Assembly: GCA_017503065.1 (NCBI GenBank) | Contig: JAFVTT010000015.1 | Location: forward strand, 1-54,866 | Source of the DNA: Bacteroidaceae bacterium | GTDB taxonomy: Bacteria; Bacteroidota; Bacteroidia; Bacteroidales; Bacteroidaceae | Direction: 5' to 3' | DNA length: 54,866 nucleotides | In this document: piece after piece, positions 7,962-15,004 of the stretch | Layout: each line of letters starts with the position of its first letter | How positions within the stretch are numbered: the stretch's first letter is position 1 | Made by a program: the position numbers and the translations under genes | The notes under the pieces: model-generated | The model's input: the letters and a program-made list of their open reading frames with translations, nothing else | Database searches by the model: none | What the model was told of the DNA's origin: nothing

Positions 7962-8034
7962 GGTGCCATAGCTCAGTTGGTAGAGCAAAGGGCTGAAAAT
8001 CCTTGTGTCCCCGGTTCGATTCCTGGTGGCACCA
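7962..8034 (+). tRNA. tRNA-Phe (anticodon GAA), copy 1
   Basis: Acceptor GGTGCCA pairs with TGGCACC. The D arm is GCTC...GAGC, the anticodon stem AAGGG/TCCTT encloses CTGAAAA with anticodon GAA, and the T arm is CCCGG-TTCGATT-CCTGG. The discriminator is A and CCA is not encoded. It is the first of two copies 28 bp apart, presumably co-transcribed. Confidence 0.95.
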
Positions 8035-8062
8035 CCTCCTTTAGAAGTCAGCACAAAGTGTT

Positions 8063-8135
8063 GGTGCCATACCTCAGTTGGTAGAGCAAAGGACTGAAAA
8101 TCCTTGTGTCCCCGGTTCGATTCCTGGTGGCACCA
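8063..8135 (+). tRNA. tRNA-Phe (anticodon GAA), copy 2 with D-stem mismatch
   Basis: It differs from copy 1 at two positions. The D stem reads CCTC instead of GCTC, which places C opposite C at pair 10-25. The anticodon stem reads AAGGA instead of AAGGG, which turns a G-T pair into A-T. All other arms and the GAA anticodon are unchanged. It may be fully active or a weaker copy. Confidence 0.9.
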
Positions 8136-8141
8136 CGAAGA

Positions 8142-8173
8142 AAGCAGTTGCGATGACGTAGCTGCTTTTTTTT
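8142..8173 (+). terminator. rho-independent terminator after the tRNA-Phe pair
   Basis: AAGCAGTTGC (8142-8151) pairs with GTAGCTGCTT (8158-8167), including two G-T pairs, around a six-base loop, and runs into eight T residues (8166-8173). Confidence 0.85.
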
Positions 8174-8194
8174 GTGCATATATCCCTGAATGTC

Positions 8195-8225
8195 TTGCGT
8201 GTTTGGATATCTTTTCATAACTTTG
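8195..8225 (+). promoter_or_regulatory. promoter of the DUF4836 lipoprotein gene
   Basis: TTG at 8195-8197 and TAACTTTG at 8218-8225 are separated by 20 bp. The transcript would have a leader of about 75 bases before the ATG at 8309. Confidence 0.7.
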
Positions 8226-8308
8226 GAGCATGGAACGTGCATGAGTTGCTGTTGTGCGGAGGCGCGTGATGGGAACCATGGACATGGTAGGTAATAAATA
8301 ATAGTGAT

Positions 8309-9856
8309 ATGAAGAAGACACGTTTTTTCATGCTTTTTTCTGCGATTGCCATTGTTTTTGGCATGATGTCATGTGCACAGAAGTCCCAGGACTATCAGTC
8401 AGTCATTCCGGAGGCTCCCGTGGTAGTGGTGAAGGCCAACGTGAACTCATTGCTGGCAAAATCCGAACTGTTGCAGGATAATCAGGTTACCGGTTTTGCT
8501 AAGAGCGCCATCAATGAGATGCCGGAGAACACCAGAGGCATCCTGCGCGAAATTCTGAATGATCCGGCCAATAGCGGACTGGATTTGGACAAACCTGCTT
8601 TTGTCGTTGTTGACAATATCGAGAACATGAGAGGTTTTGCTCTGTTTGCTGTCAGCGACCGTGAGAAGGTGAAAGCCCTGGTAAATGCTATTGACGATAG
8701 TGAGGTGTCGTTTGACGAAGCCGCTGACTACAGTCTGATAAAGTTGCGTGAGGACAACTTGGGCGCATTGGACGACAGTAAACTCGTCGTTGCCTTTGCC
8801 CAAGGTGCTTTTGATGCGAGTGAATACATGCTTGCTGAGGATGACGCCGAGTGGAGCGATGAACTGGAGGATTTCCTTGCTTCCCCTGAGGAACTGGGCT
8901 ACTACATGGCATACCGCGACATACTGCGACTTGCCGAGGGCATGGAGGCTGAGGCTTTTGCCGGAATTGACATTGAGAAATTCAAGGACCTCAAGCTTGT
9001 ATGCAATGTGAACTTCAATCCCGGACGGGCCGTTATGGACATCAGTTTTCATGGCAGCGACGAAGTAAAGAGGATGTACAAGGACTATGTCTCCGATGCA
9101 GAAACGGATTTGCAAAGGTTCCTCCCCTCAGCCACTATGGCTCTGCTTCAGGGTGGCTATAAGAATTTGGGTACATGTATGGAGGAGATGGTGGGCAATG
9201 ATCCGCAGATGGCTGATATTCTCGCTAGCCTTAACCGGGATTTGAAGCAGATGGGCGTGAATCAGGAATTCACTTGGTCTCTGCTCAATTCACTTGAAGG
9301 CGGATGCGTCTTTGCCGTATCAGAGATAGACAAGACCGCCGCTCTGCCCCTCCCGCAGATGATATTCGTGGCCGAGTGCAAGGACGACAAGTTGTTCGGT
9401 ATGATTAAGGAAATGTTGCAGGGGCAGTCAGGCCTTGTCAGCAAGACGGCCGAGAATGTCTACCTGGTGGCCGGCATGTACTATGTGGGTTATGCCGACA
9501 GCAAGCTCTTCGTTATGCCTACCGGCATCTTCAACGAGTGCTATGCCGACAACTCCCTGAAGGGACTGGCATCCGATGTGGCCGGAACACCTTTGGCCGC
9601 GGCTTTGGGCGAGGAGATTGGCCTTGCCGTCGATTTGCAGGCGGTGGCTCAGACACTGGAGGAAACCGGCATGGCAAGACGCAGAGCCGAGAAGAAAGCC
9701 CTCAGTGTCCTCCGTAAGTTCAAGGGCGTGAGCTATACTGTCAATGACGACTGTGAGGTGGAGTGCAGCGTTGATTTTGTGGACGGCAAGACCAATGCCC
9801 TTAAGCAGTTGAAGGACATTGCTGTTACTGCGGCAATAGGCGAGGCTGTAAACTAA
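8309..9856 (+). CDS. DUF4836 family lipoprotein
   Basis: The 515-residue protein has a lipoprotein signal peptide ending in the lipobox MMSC, with the lipidated Cys at 22. The mature N-terminus (YQSVIPEAPVVVVKANVNSLL) has the IPxxAxVVxxxN/D pattern of DUF4836, a family of Bacteroidales surface or periplasmic lipoproteins with no known reaction. The rest alternates alpha and beta segments with no visible active site. A promoter lies 85 bp upstream and the ABC transporter ATPase starts 12 bp downstream of the stop, so the lipoprotein, ATPase and permease probably form one transcript. The family name is recalled from sequence feel rather than a search. A role in envelope maintenance is only inferred from the transporter context. 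Confidence 0.75.
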   Translation: MKKTRFFMLFSAIAIVFGMMSCAQKSQDYQSVIPEAPVVVVKANVNSLLAKSELLQDNQVTGFAKSAINEMPENTRGILREILNDPANSGLDLDKPAFVVVDNIENMRGFALFAVSDREKVKALVNAIDDSEVSFDEAADYSLIKLREDNLGALDDSKLVVAFAQGAFDASEYMLAEDDAEWSDELEDFLASPEELGYYMAYRDILRLAEGMEAEAFAGIDIEKFKDLKLVCNVNFNPGRAVMDISFHGSDEVKRMYKDYVSDAETDLQRFLPSATMALLQGGYKNLGTCMEEMVGNDPQMADILASLNRDLKQMGVNQEFTWSLLNSLEGGCVFAVSEIDKTAALPLPQMIFVAECKDDKLFGMIKEMLQGQSGLVSKTAENVYLVAGMYYVGYADSKLFVMPTGIFNECYADNSLKGLASDVAGTPLAAALGEEIGLAVDLQAVAQTLEETGMARRRAEKKALSVLRKFKGVSYTVNDDCEVECSVDFVDGKTNALKQLKDIAVTAAIGEAVN

Positions 9857-9868
9857 CATGAGTGTGAA

Positions 9869-10528
9869 ATGATAGAAACGATTCGTTTCAATAACGTATT
9901 ACCCAACGTATTCGTAGGTTCGCCCCCTGAGGGCGGACCTACTGATGTTTGGGAGAAGGAACTCTCCTTCAAGAAGGGTTGTTCGTATCTGATAGAGGCG
10001 GCTTCTGGCAGGGGCAAGTCTTCATTCTGCTCCTTTCTGTATGGTCTGCGTTCGGATTATCAGGGTAGGATAGAACTTTTGGACAGGGACGGGAACGCTT
10101 TGGGCAGTACGGAGAAGGACAGATGCGAGATTCGTAAATCGGCTCTGGCCCTCATGTTCCAGGAACATAGGTTGTTCCCGGAATTGACAGCCTTGGAAAA
10201 TGTGATGCTGAAGAACCAGCTTACGGGTTATTTTACTGAGGGGCAGGTACGTCAGATGCTCTGCACATTGGGGTTGCAGGAAAAACTCGATACTCCTTGT
10301 GCCAAACTCTCTCTGGGACAGCAACAGCGTGTGGCATTTGTCAGGATGCTGGCACAACCGGCCGACTTCTTCCTGCTGGACGAACCTATCAGTCATCTGG
10401 ACGCAGGTAATGCAGAGATAATGAGCGCCATCTTGCGTCAGCGTCAGCAGCAGGATGGGTCAGGAGTAATTGCCACTTCCATAGGCAACAGGTTGCCATA
10501 CGATTACGACACGATAATAAGACTGTGA
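9869..10528 (+). CDS. ABC transporter ATP-binding protein
   Basis: The 219-residue cytoplasmic ATPase shows Walker A as AASGRGKSS (44-52), with the first glycine of GxxxxGKS replaced by Ala44. It also has a Q-loop region (MFQEHRLFP), the signature LSLGQQQRV, and Walker B with catalytic Glu (FFLLDEPISHLD). It is short for the family (usual 220-250 residues). It is followed 6 bp later by an FtsX-like permease, so the pair probably forms a MacB/LolD-like mechanotransmission transporter acting on the envelope. Residues 16-25 (VGSPPEGGPT) are encoded by a palindrome at 9914-9942 that looks inserted into the N-terminal region. The substrate is unknown. Confidence 0.88.
   Translation: MIETIRFNNVLPNVFVGSPPEGGPTDVWEKELSFKKGCSYLIEAASGRGKSSFCSFLYGLRSDYQGRIELLDRDGNALGSTEKDRCEIRKSALALMFQEHRLFPELTALENVMLKNQLTGYFTEGQVRQMLCTLGLQEKLDTPCAKLSLGQQQRVAFVRMLAQPADFFLLDEPISHLDAGNAEIMSAILRQRQQQDGSGVIATSIGNRLPYDYDTIIRL
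9914..9942 (+). repeat. palindrome inside the coding sequence of the ABC ATPase
   Basis: GTAGGTTCGCCC (9914-9925) pairs with GGGCGGACCTAC (9931-9942) around a five-base loop, with one T-G pair. It is in frame and encodes a Pro/Gly-rich insert in the N-terminal region before Walker A. Confidence 0.7.
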
Positions 10529-10534
10529 TATAGA

Positions 10535-11764
10535 ATGACAAACCGCATGAAACTTTTGTTCAAACTGCTGCGCCAGAACCTTAGCCTGTGGCAGATATTA
10601 GGTTTCATTGTCGCCAATCTGCTTGGAGGTGCCATAGTGCTCGTGGGCACTCAGGCTTACAGGGACTTTGACCGTTTTATGGAAAAGGAGAATGGCCTGT
10701 TGTCCGATGGTTATGTTGTGGTCACGAAACCTATCAACGGCCTTTCCACGTTCGGCAGCCTCCTGGGCGTCAAACCGGTATTCCGGGAGAATGAGATACG
10801 CCAGTTGGAAGAGCATCCCTCGGTAAAGGATGTGGGAGTCTTCACGTCAGCCAATTTCCAGATACGCGGAAGTTTCGCCTTGGGCGACCTCAACATCTCC
10901 ACCGACCTCTTTATGGAGTCGGTGCCTGACAAGTTCATTGATGTGAAGTTCTCCGACCCCAAGGAATGGCATGCCGATGTCAACGGCACATTCATCCCAG
11001 TCATCATTCCTCGCAAATACCTTAATATATATAACTACGGGTATGCCTCCACCAAGGGGCTTCCACAGTTGGGCGAGGGGTTGACATCGGCATTCCCCAT
11101 AAGCATAAGAATACGTGGGAATGGGTATCAGCGTACATACGATGCAAGGATAGTCGGATATACCGACAGGCTGAATACCGTGCTGGTGCCCGACAGTTTC
11201 CTGCAGGAGGCCAACAGGCACTTTGGACAGAAGAAGGCAGAGCCTGCATCCAGACTGATAGTAGCAACCTCCGTAGATGGCGGTAGCAGTTCTTTCCTGG
11301 ATTATCTTACCAAACAGGGCTACAGCATAGAAGGCAATCTGGAGAGTCTGAAACTGCAGACCTTGGTGCATGGTGTCCTTTGGGTCATAATAGGCATAGG
11401 CGGCATGGTGTCCGTGCTGGCCTTCGTACTTCTGCTTGTCAGCATACAGTTGTTGATTGAGAAGAACAAGGACAAGTTCGTCAACCTCTATTCCCTGGGT
11501 TATTCTGTTCCTCAGATAGCCAGTCCCTATCTGCTGCTTGTGTCTGGAATAGATATTTTTGTCTGGCTTTTGTCCGCCAGCATCGTCACCGTGGCATATC
11601 CCAGGTTGTTTGCCTTCATCTCTCTCATCTCCCCTGGTCTCCGTCTGGCCTCCCTATTCCCCTTGTGGCTGTTGGCCTTGCTGTTGGCCTCCCTTTTCGT
11701 GCTGCTGCATTATTGGATGATAAGAAGACAGTTGAGAAGAATCTGTATTACGCATAGCAGGTAA
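10535..11764 (+). CDS. FtsX-like ABC transporter permease
   Basis: The 409-residue membrane protein has one N-terminal membrane helix (ILGFIVANLLGGAIVLVG). A periplasmic domain of about 230 residues follows, and then three more helices near 280-305, 330-350 and 370-395. This is the four-helix FtsX/MacB type II topology, with a single FtsX core (VLWVIIGIGGMVSVLAFVLL). Such permeases do not pump through the membrane. They transmit ATPase motion to periplasmic partners or extract lipoproteins. ATG codons at 10535 and 10547 are both possible; I used the first. The gene lies 6 bp after its ATPase and after a lipoprotein gene, so handling of that lipoprotein or of cell-wall enzymes is a fair guess. 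Confidence 0.82.
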   Translation: MTNRMKLLFKLLRQNLSLWQILGFIVANLLGGAIVLVGTQAYRDFDRFMEKENGLLSDGYVVVTKPINGLSTFGSLLGVKPVFRENEIRQLEEHPSVKDVGVFTSANFQIRGSFALGDLNISTDLFMESVPDKFIDVKFSDPKEWHADVNGTFIPVIIPRKYLNIYNYGYASTKGLPQLGEGLTSAFPISIRIRGNGYQRTYDARIVGYTDRLNTVLVPDSFLQEANRHFGQKKAEPASRLIVATSVDGGSSSFLDYLTKQGYSIEGNLESLKLQTLVHGVLWVIIGIGGMVSVLAFVLLLVSIQLLIEKNKDKFVNLYSLGYSVPQIASPYLLLVSGIDIFVWLLSASIVTVAYPRLFAFISLISPGLRLASLFPLWLLALLLASLFVLLHYWMIRRQLRRICITHSR

Positions 11765-11823
11765 AATCATTGCTTTATGTGAAAAAAAAGTGATGTTGTG
11801 CGTCATATTTGCGAAAGTTTATA

Positions 11824-11831
11824 TAATTTTG
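11824..11831 (+). promoter_or_regulatory. -7 element TAATTTTG upstream of guaA
   Basis: A perfect TAnnTTTG octamer about 210 bp before the guaA ATG. TTG at 11796-11798 is 25 bp away, longer than the usual 19-21. If used, guaA has a long leader with several short inverted repeats (for example GGC...GCC around 11853-11879). I do not recognise a known riboswitch there. Confidence 0.4.
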
Positions 11832-12040
11832 CATCGGAAAAAGACAGACAGATGGCACCGCTGAGAAAAAGGAGCGCCTTTAGGGACGCATCGCAATAGA
11901 AAATGGAGACATGGAGTTTGATAGGGAAACTCTGTGTCTCTGTGTTTTATATGGTATGTGCCTTTGCTGACGGCAATCGGGAATGTCTGCCACGGAGATG
12001 TAGAATTAGACATTATATACATTATATATTTATATAGGAT

Positions 12041-13351
12041 ATGAAACAAGACATGATTGTAATCCTGGACCTGGGCAGCCACGAGAATACCGTGGTGGCC
12101 AGAGCCATCCGTGCACTGGGTGTGTACAGTGAGATCTATCCCCACGACATTACTGCCGAGGAACTGAAGGCTCTGCCTAACGTGAAGGGCGTAATCATCA
12201 ACGGCGGCAAGAACAATGTCATAGACGGTGTGGAGATAGATGTTCTCCCCGAGATATACGAGGCCGGCTTCCCCGTAATTTCAGCAGGACACGACAAGGC
12301 ACTTTGCGAGGTGAAGTTGCCCGAGTTCACTAACGACGAGGAGGCTATCAAGGCAACCGTGAAGGACTTCGTGTTCGAGACCTGCAAGGCCGAGGCCAAC
12401 TGGAACATGAAGAACTTCGTTGCCGACCAGGTGGAACTGGTACGCCGTCAGGTGGGCGACAAGAAGGTTCTGCTGGCCCTGTCAGGCGGTGTGGACAGTT
12501 CTGTTGTTGCAGCCCTGTTGCTGAAGGCTATCGGCGATAACTTGGTATGTGTGCACGTGAACCACGGTCTGATGCGCAAGGGCGAGTCAGAGAACGTGGT
12601 GGAGGTGTTCCGCAACCAGTTGTGTGCCAACTTGGTTTACGTGGATGCCACCGACCGTTTCCTGAACCTGCTGGAAGGCGTTGCCGATCCCGAGCAGAAG
12701 CGCAAGATTATCGGCGGTGAGTTCATCCGCGTGTTCGAGGAAGAGGCTCGCAAGTTGGCCGGTGGCATTGACTTCCTGGGTCAGGGCACCATCTATCCCG
12801 ACATCGTGGAGAGCGGTACAAAGACCGCCAAGTGCGTGAAGAGCCACCACAACGTGGGTGGTCTGCCCGAGGACCTGCAGTTCGAGCTCGTTGAACCTCT
12901 GAAGCAGCTCTTCAAGGACGAGGTTCGTGCCTGTGGCGTGGAACTGGGTCTGCCCTACGAGATGGTTTACCGTCAGCCGTTCCCCGGTCCCGGTCTGGGC
13001 GTACGTTGCCTTGGTGCCATCACCCGCGACCGTCTGGAGGCACTGCGCGAGAGCGATGCCATCCTTCGCGAGGAGTTTGCCCTGGCAGGTCTGGACAAGA
13101 AGGTATGGCAGTACTTCACCATTGTGCCCGACTTCAAGAGCGTAGGTGTTAAGGACAATGCCCGCAGCTACGACTGGCCAGTTATCATCCGTGCCGTCAA
13201 CACCATCGATGCCATGACCGCAAGCATCGAGCAGATCGAATGGCCCATCCTGCTGAAGATTACCGACCGCATCCTGAAGGAGGTTCCCGGCGTGAACCGT
13301 GTCTGCTACGACATATCTCCCAAGCCCTGCGCTACTATCGAGTGGGAGTAA
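12041..13351 (+). CDS. guaA: GMP synthase with vestigial glutamine amidotransferase domain
   Basis: GMP synthase aminates XMP to GMP with ATP. The synthetase half is intact: PP-loop SGGVDSS at 148-154, GQGTIYPDIVES, KSHHNVGGLP, the FPGPGLGVR segment, and the family's C-terminal end (CATIEWE). The N-terminal glutaminase half is eroded. It starts normally (IVILDLGSHENTVVARAIR), but where GuaA has the nucleophile motif GxCxG the sequence reads VISAGHD (80-86). About 70 residues that should hold the catalytic His and Glu are absent. The length is 436 against about 510-525. The enzyme should therefore depend on free ammonia or on a separate glutaminase subunit, as in archaea. The frame and codon use are normal, so this is not a sequencing break. 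Confidence 0.9.
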   Translation: MKQDMIVILDLGSHENTVVARAIRALGVYSEIYPHDITAEELKALPNVKGVIINGGKNNVIDGVEIDVLPEIYEAGFPVISAGHDKALCEVKLPEFTNDEEAIKATVKDFVFETCKAEANWNMKNFVADQVELVRRQVGDKKVLLALSGGVDSSVVAALLLKAIGDNLVCVHVNHGLMRKGESENVVEVFRNQLCANLVYVDATDRFLNLLEGVADPEQKRKIIGGEFIRVFEEEARKLAGGIDFLGQGTIYPDIVESGTKTAKCVKSHHNVGGLPEDLQFELVEPLKQLFKDEVRACGVELGLPYEMVYRQPFPGPGLGVRCLGAITRDRLEALRESDAILREEFALAGLDKKVWQYFTIVPDFKSVGVKDNARSYDWPVIIRAVNTIDAMTASIEQIEWPILLKITDRILKEVPGVNRVCYDISPKPCATIEWE

Positions 13352-13357
13352 GTCGAA

Positions 13358-13379
13358 CGGAAATCGGAAAACGGAAAAC
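13358..13379. repeat. CGGAAAT/CGGAAAA short tandem repeat
   Basis: CGGAAAT-CGGAAAA-CGGAAAAC lies just after the guaA stop. The same A/C/G-rich heptamer runs occur at 14773-14800, 21838-21870, 27299-27318, 30791-30825 (reverse) and 45355-45366. Confidence 0.7.
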
Positions 13380-13482
13380 TGTTGCCGTGCCAAACGGTAA
13401 GCGGTTATCTAAGGCATAATGTTCCGTTTGCAATCGGGCTGACAAGCGTTTGTCGTCAGTTGCCGGATTGCATGTTTATCAT

Positions 13483-13520
13483 AAAGGCTTTTCTTGCATA
13501 ATATTGCGAGAAAAGCCTTT
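13483..13520. terminator. hairpin between guaA and argR (terminator and/or operator)
   Basis: AAAGGCTTTTCTTGC (13483-13497) pairs with GCGAGAAAAGCCTTT (13506-13520) over 15 bp with an eight-base loop and a short T-run, so it can terminate guaA transcription. Its loop region (TGCATAATATTGC) also resembles an ARG box half-site pair. Confidence 0.6.
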
Positions 13521-13542
13521 TATGCATGTATTTTGCATAAAA
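13518..13542. promoter_or_regulatory. ARG-box-like palindrome upstream of argR
   Basis: TTTTATGCA and TGCATAAAA are perfect 9-bp inverted arms separated by 7 bp, about 50 bp upstream of the -7 element and 80 bp upstream of argR. Spacing and AT-rich centre resemble ArgR operators, with TGCAT replacing the usual TGAAT. Autoregulation by ArgR is inferred. Confidence 0.45.
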
Positions 13543-13590
13543 TTGTGGCATTTGTGGTGTCATAATGTCGCTGATGATGCTATTTTTTTG

Positions 13591-13598
13591 TAACTTTG
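13591..13598 (+). promoter_or_regulatory. -7 element TAACTTTG of argR
   Basis: A perfect TAnnTTTG octamer 23 bp before the first argR ATG. No clear TTG sits at the expected distance upstream. Confidence 0.6.
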
Positions 13599-13621
13599 CA
13601 CGCACATTTGAATAAAAGGGC

Positions 13622-14119
13622 ATGGAAGTTATGCCCGATGATATGGAAAAGCAAGACAAAAAGGCCAGACTGCAGGTTATCCGCACCATAGTGGGCAACT
13701 GCCCGATAGAGAACCAGGAGGAACTTGCAGTGGAACTGGAAAAGGCCGGATTCTCCACCACACAGACCATGCTGAGCCGCGACCTGAAGCAGTTGCGCAT
13801 CTCCAAGGTGCGCACCCGTTCGGGAAAGAGCGTCTATGCCCTGCCAGGTGTGGTGTACTTCGACCCTGCCAAGACACGCGAGGAACTGAATGCCACGAAG
13901 TGGTCCCTGCAGTTCAGCGGCAACATGGCGGTGTTGCACACTCCGCCGGGGCATGCCTCGCTGGTGGCATACGAGATAGACGAGATGAAGTCGCCGTTGC
14001 TGCTGGGCACCGTGGCAGGTGACGATACGGTGATGATAGTGATGGCCGAAGGCGCCAGTCGTGAAGTGGTGAGCGAACAACTTATGGAGGCCGTGCCTCA
14101 ATTAAGGAAGCGCAGGTAA
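13622..14119 (+). CDS. argR: arginine repressor ArgR
   Basis: ArgR is a hexameric arginine-sensing DNA-binding protein that represses arginine synthesis genes. The 165 residues include an N-terminal winged helix (QEELAVELEKAGF, TQTMLSRDLKQLRISKV) and a C-terminal oligomerisation/arginine-binding domain with the family motif GTVAGDDTVMIVM. An ATG at 13622 and a second at 13643 are both possible starts; the second gives a protein closer to the usual 150-158 residues. It opens the arginine/proline cluster, which fits local control. Inverted repeats upstream resemble its own operator. The GNAT gene starts 13 bp after its stop. Confidence 0.93.
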   Translation: MEVMPDDMEKQDKKARLQVIRTIVGNCPIENQEELAVELEKAGFSTTQTMLSRDLKQLRISKVRTRSGKSVYALPGVVYFDPAKTREELNATKWSLQFSGNMAVLHTPPGHASLVAYEIDEMKSPLLLGTVAGDDTVMIVMAEGASREVVSEQLMEAVPQLRKRR

Positions 14120-14132
14120 GAAAGGAAGAACG

Positions 14133-14771
14133 ATGGAAGAAAAGAAAGAAAAGCGTACATTCGAGAATAGCAACATCAGGATAGTCGTTGCAGATGCTAG
14201 TCATGAGAAGTATGTAGACGAGATTCTGCAGACTATACGCGAGGCTGCACGCAAGCGTGGTACCGGTATTGCCGAGCGTACCCACGAATATCTTGCTACC
14301 AAGATAAAGGAGAGCAAGGCCATTCTGGCTTTGGACGGAGACCGCTTTGCCGGTTTCAGTTACATAGAGACCTGGGGCAACAAGCACTATGTTACCACCT
14401 CGGGCCTGATTGTGCACCCCGACTATCAGGGTCTGGGCGTGGCACGCCACATCAAGGACTATACCTTCACTCTGGCCCGTCTGCGCTGGCCCCATGCCAA
14501 GATATTCTCCCTGACCAGCGGTGATGCCGTGATGAAGATGAACACCGACCTGGGCTATGTGCCCGTAAGTTTCAACCAGTTGACCGATGATGAGGCTTTC
14601 TGGCGCGGATGCCAGGGTTGCATAAACCACGACATACTGGAACTGAAGCAGCGCAAGTTCTGCGTGTGCACCGGCATGCTCTGGGACCCTGAGAAGCATC
14701 ATGGCGAACCCACCAGCCTGGAGGTCATCAAGGATGTGATGAAGGCACTGGTGCTGAGGGGGATTGAGTAA
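14133..14771 (+). CDS. GNAT acyltransferase, candidate N-acylglutamate synthase
   Basis: The 212-residue protein has a GNAT fold: the acyl-CoA pyrophosphate-binding segment is VHPDYQGLGVARHIKDY (motif A, Q/RxxGxG/A) near residues 92-108, and the strand before it (HYVTTSGLIV) is typical. It sits between argR and argG, a position where the pathway needs an enzyme to acylate glutamate; no other argA or argJ is visible here. N-acetylglutamate or, given ArgF' below, N-succinylglutamate synthase activity is a reasonable inference. The C-terminal third (CQGCINHDILELKQRKFCVCTG) is unusually cysteine-rich, with four Cys in two CxxC/CxC pairs, perhaps a metal site or redox control. Another acyl acceptor cannot be excluded. 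Confidence 0.75.
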   Translation: MEEKKEKRTFENSNIRIVVADASHEKYVDEILQTIREAARKRGTGIAERTHEYLATKIKESKAILALDGDRFAGFSYIETWGNKHYVTTSGLIVHPDYQGLGVARHIKDYTFTLARLRWPHAKIFSLTSGDAVMKMNTDLGYVPVSFNQLTDDEAFWRGCQGCINHDILELKQRKFCVCTGMLWDPEKHHGEPTSLEVIKDVMKALVLRGIE

Positions 14772-14909
14772 ACGGAAATCGGAAATCGGAAAACGGAAAG
14801 CGTTGAACGTTTAGCGGTGAGCGGTGGGCGAAAAGGCGTACTCCCTTCGTTTATCTTTGCCCAACGCCACACTGGGGACAAAGTTGGATGAATGTTTTTC
14901 TGATTAGTC

Positions 14910-14963
14910 GGAATACTCAGAATACTCAGAATACTCAGAATACTCAGAGGACTCGGATTACTC
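14910..14963. repeat. AATACTCAG tandem repeat
   Basis: Four head-to-tail 9-bp units of AATACTCAG, followed by related GGACTCGG and ATTACTCGG units, lie between the GNAT gene and argG. Degenerate relatives occur at 21883-21932 and 51788-51815. An apparent 39-residue N-terminal extension of argG would be coded by this repeat, which argues against the earlier start. Confidence 0.8.
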
Positions 14964-15004
14964 GGACAACTTGGAATAAGAAAAAAGAACTAACAATATA
15001 CAAG

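Noticed and set aside
11832..12040. Purine riboswitch upstream of guaA
   Set aside because: I could not find the paired loops and conserved core of the purine aptamer. Only generic inverted repeats are visible.
14888..15004. 39-residue N-terminal extension of ArgG
   Set aside because: It translates the AATACTCAG tandem repeat. The conserved N-terminus begins at 15005.
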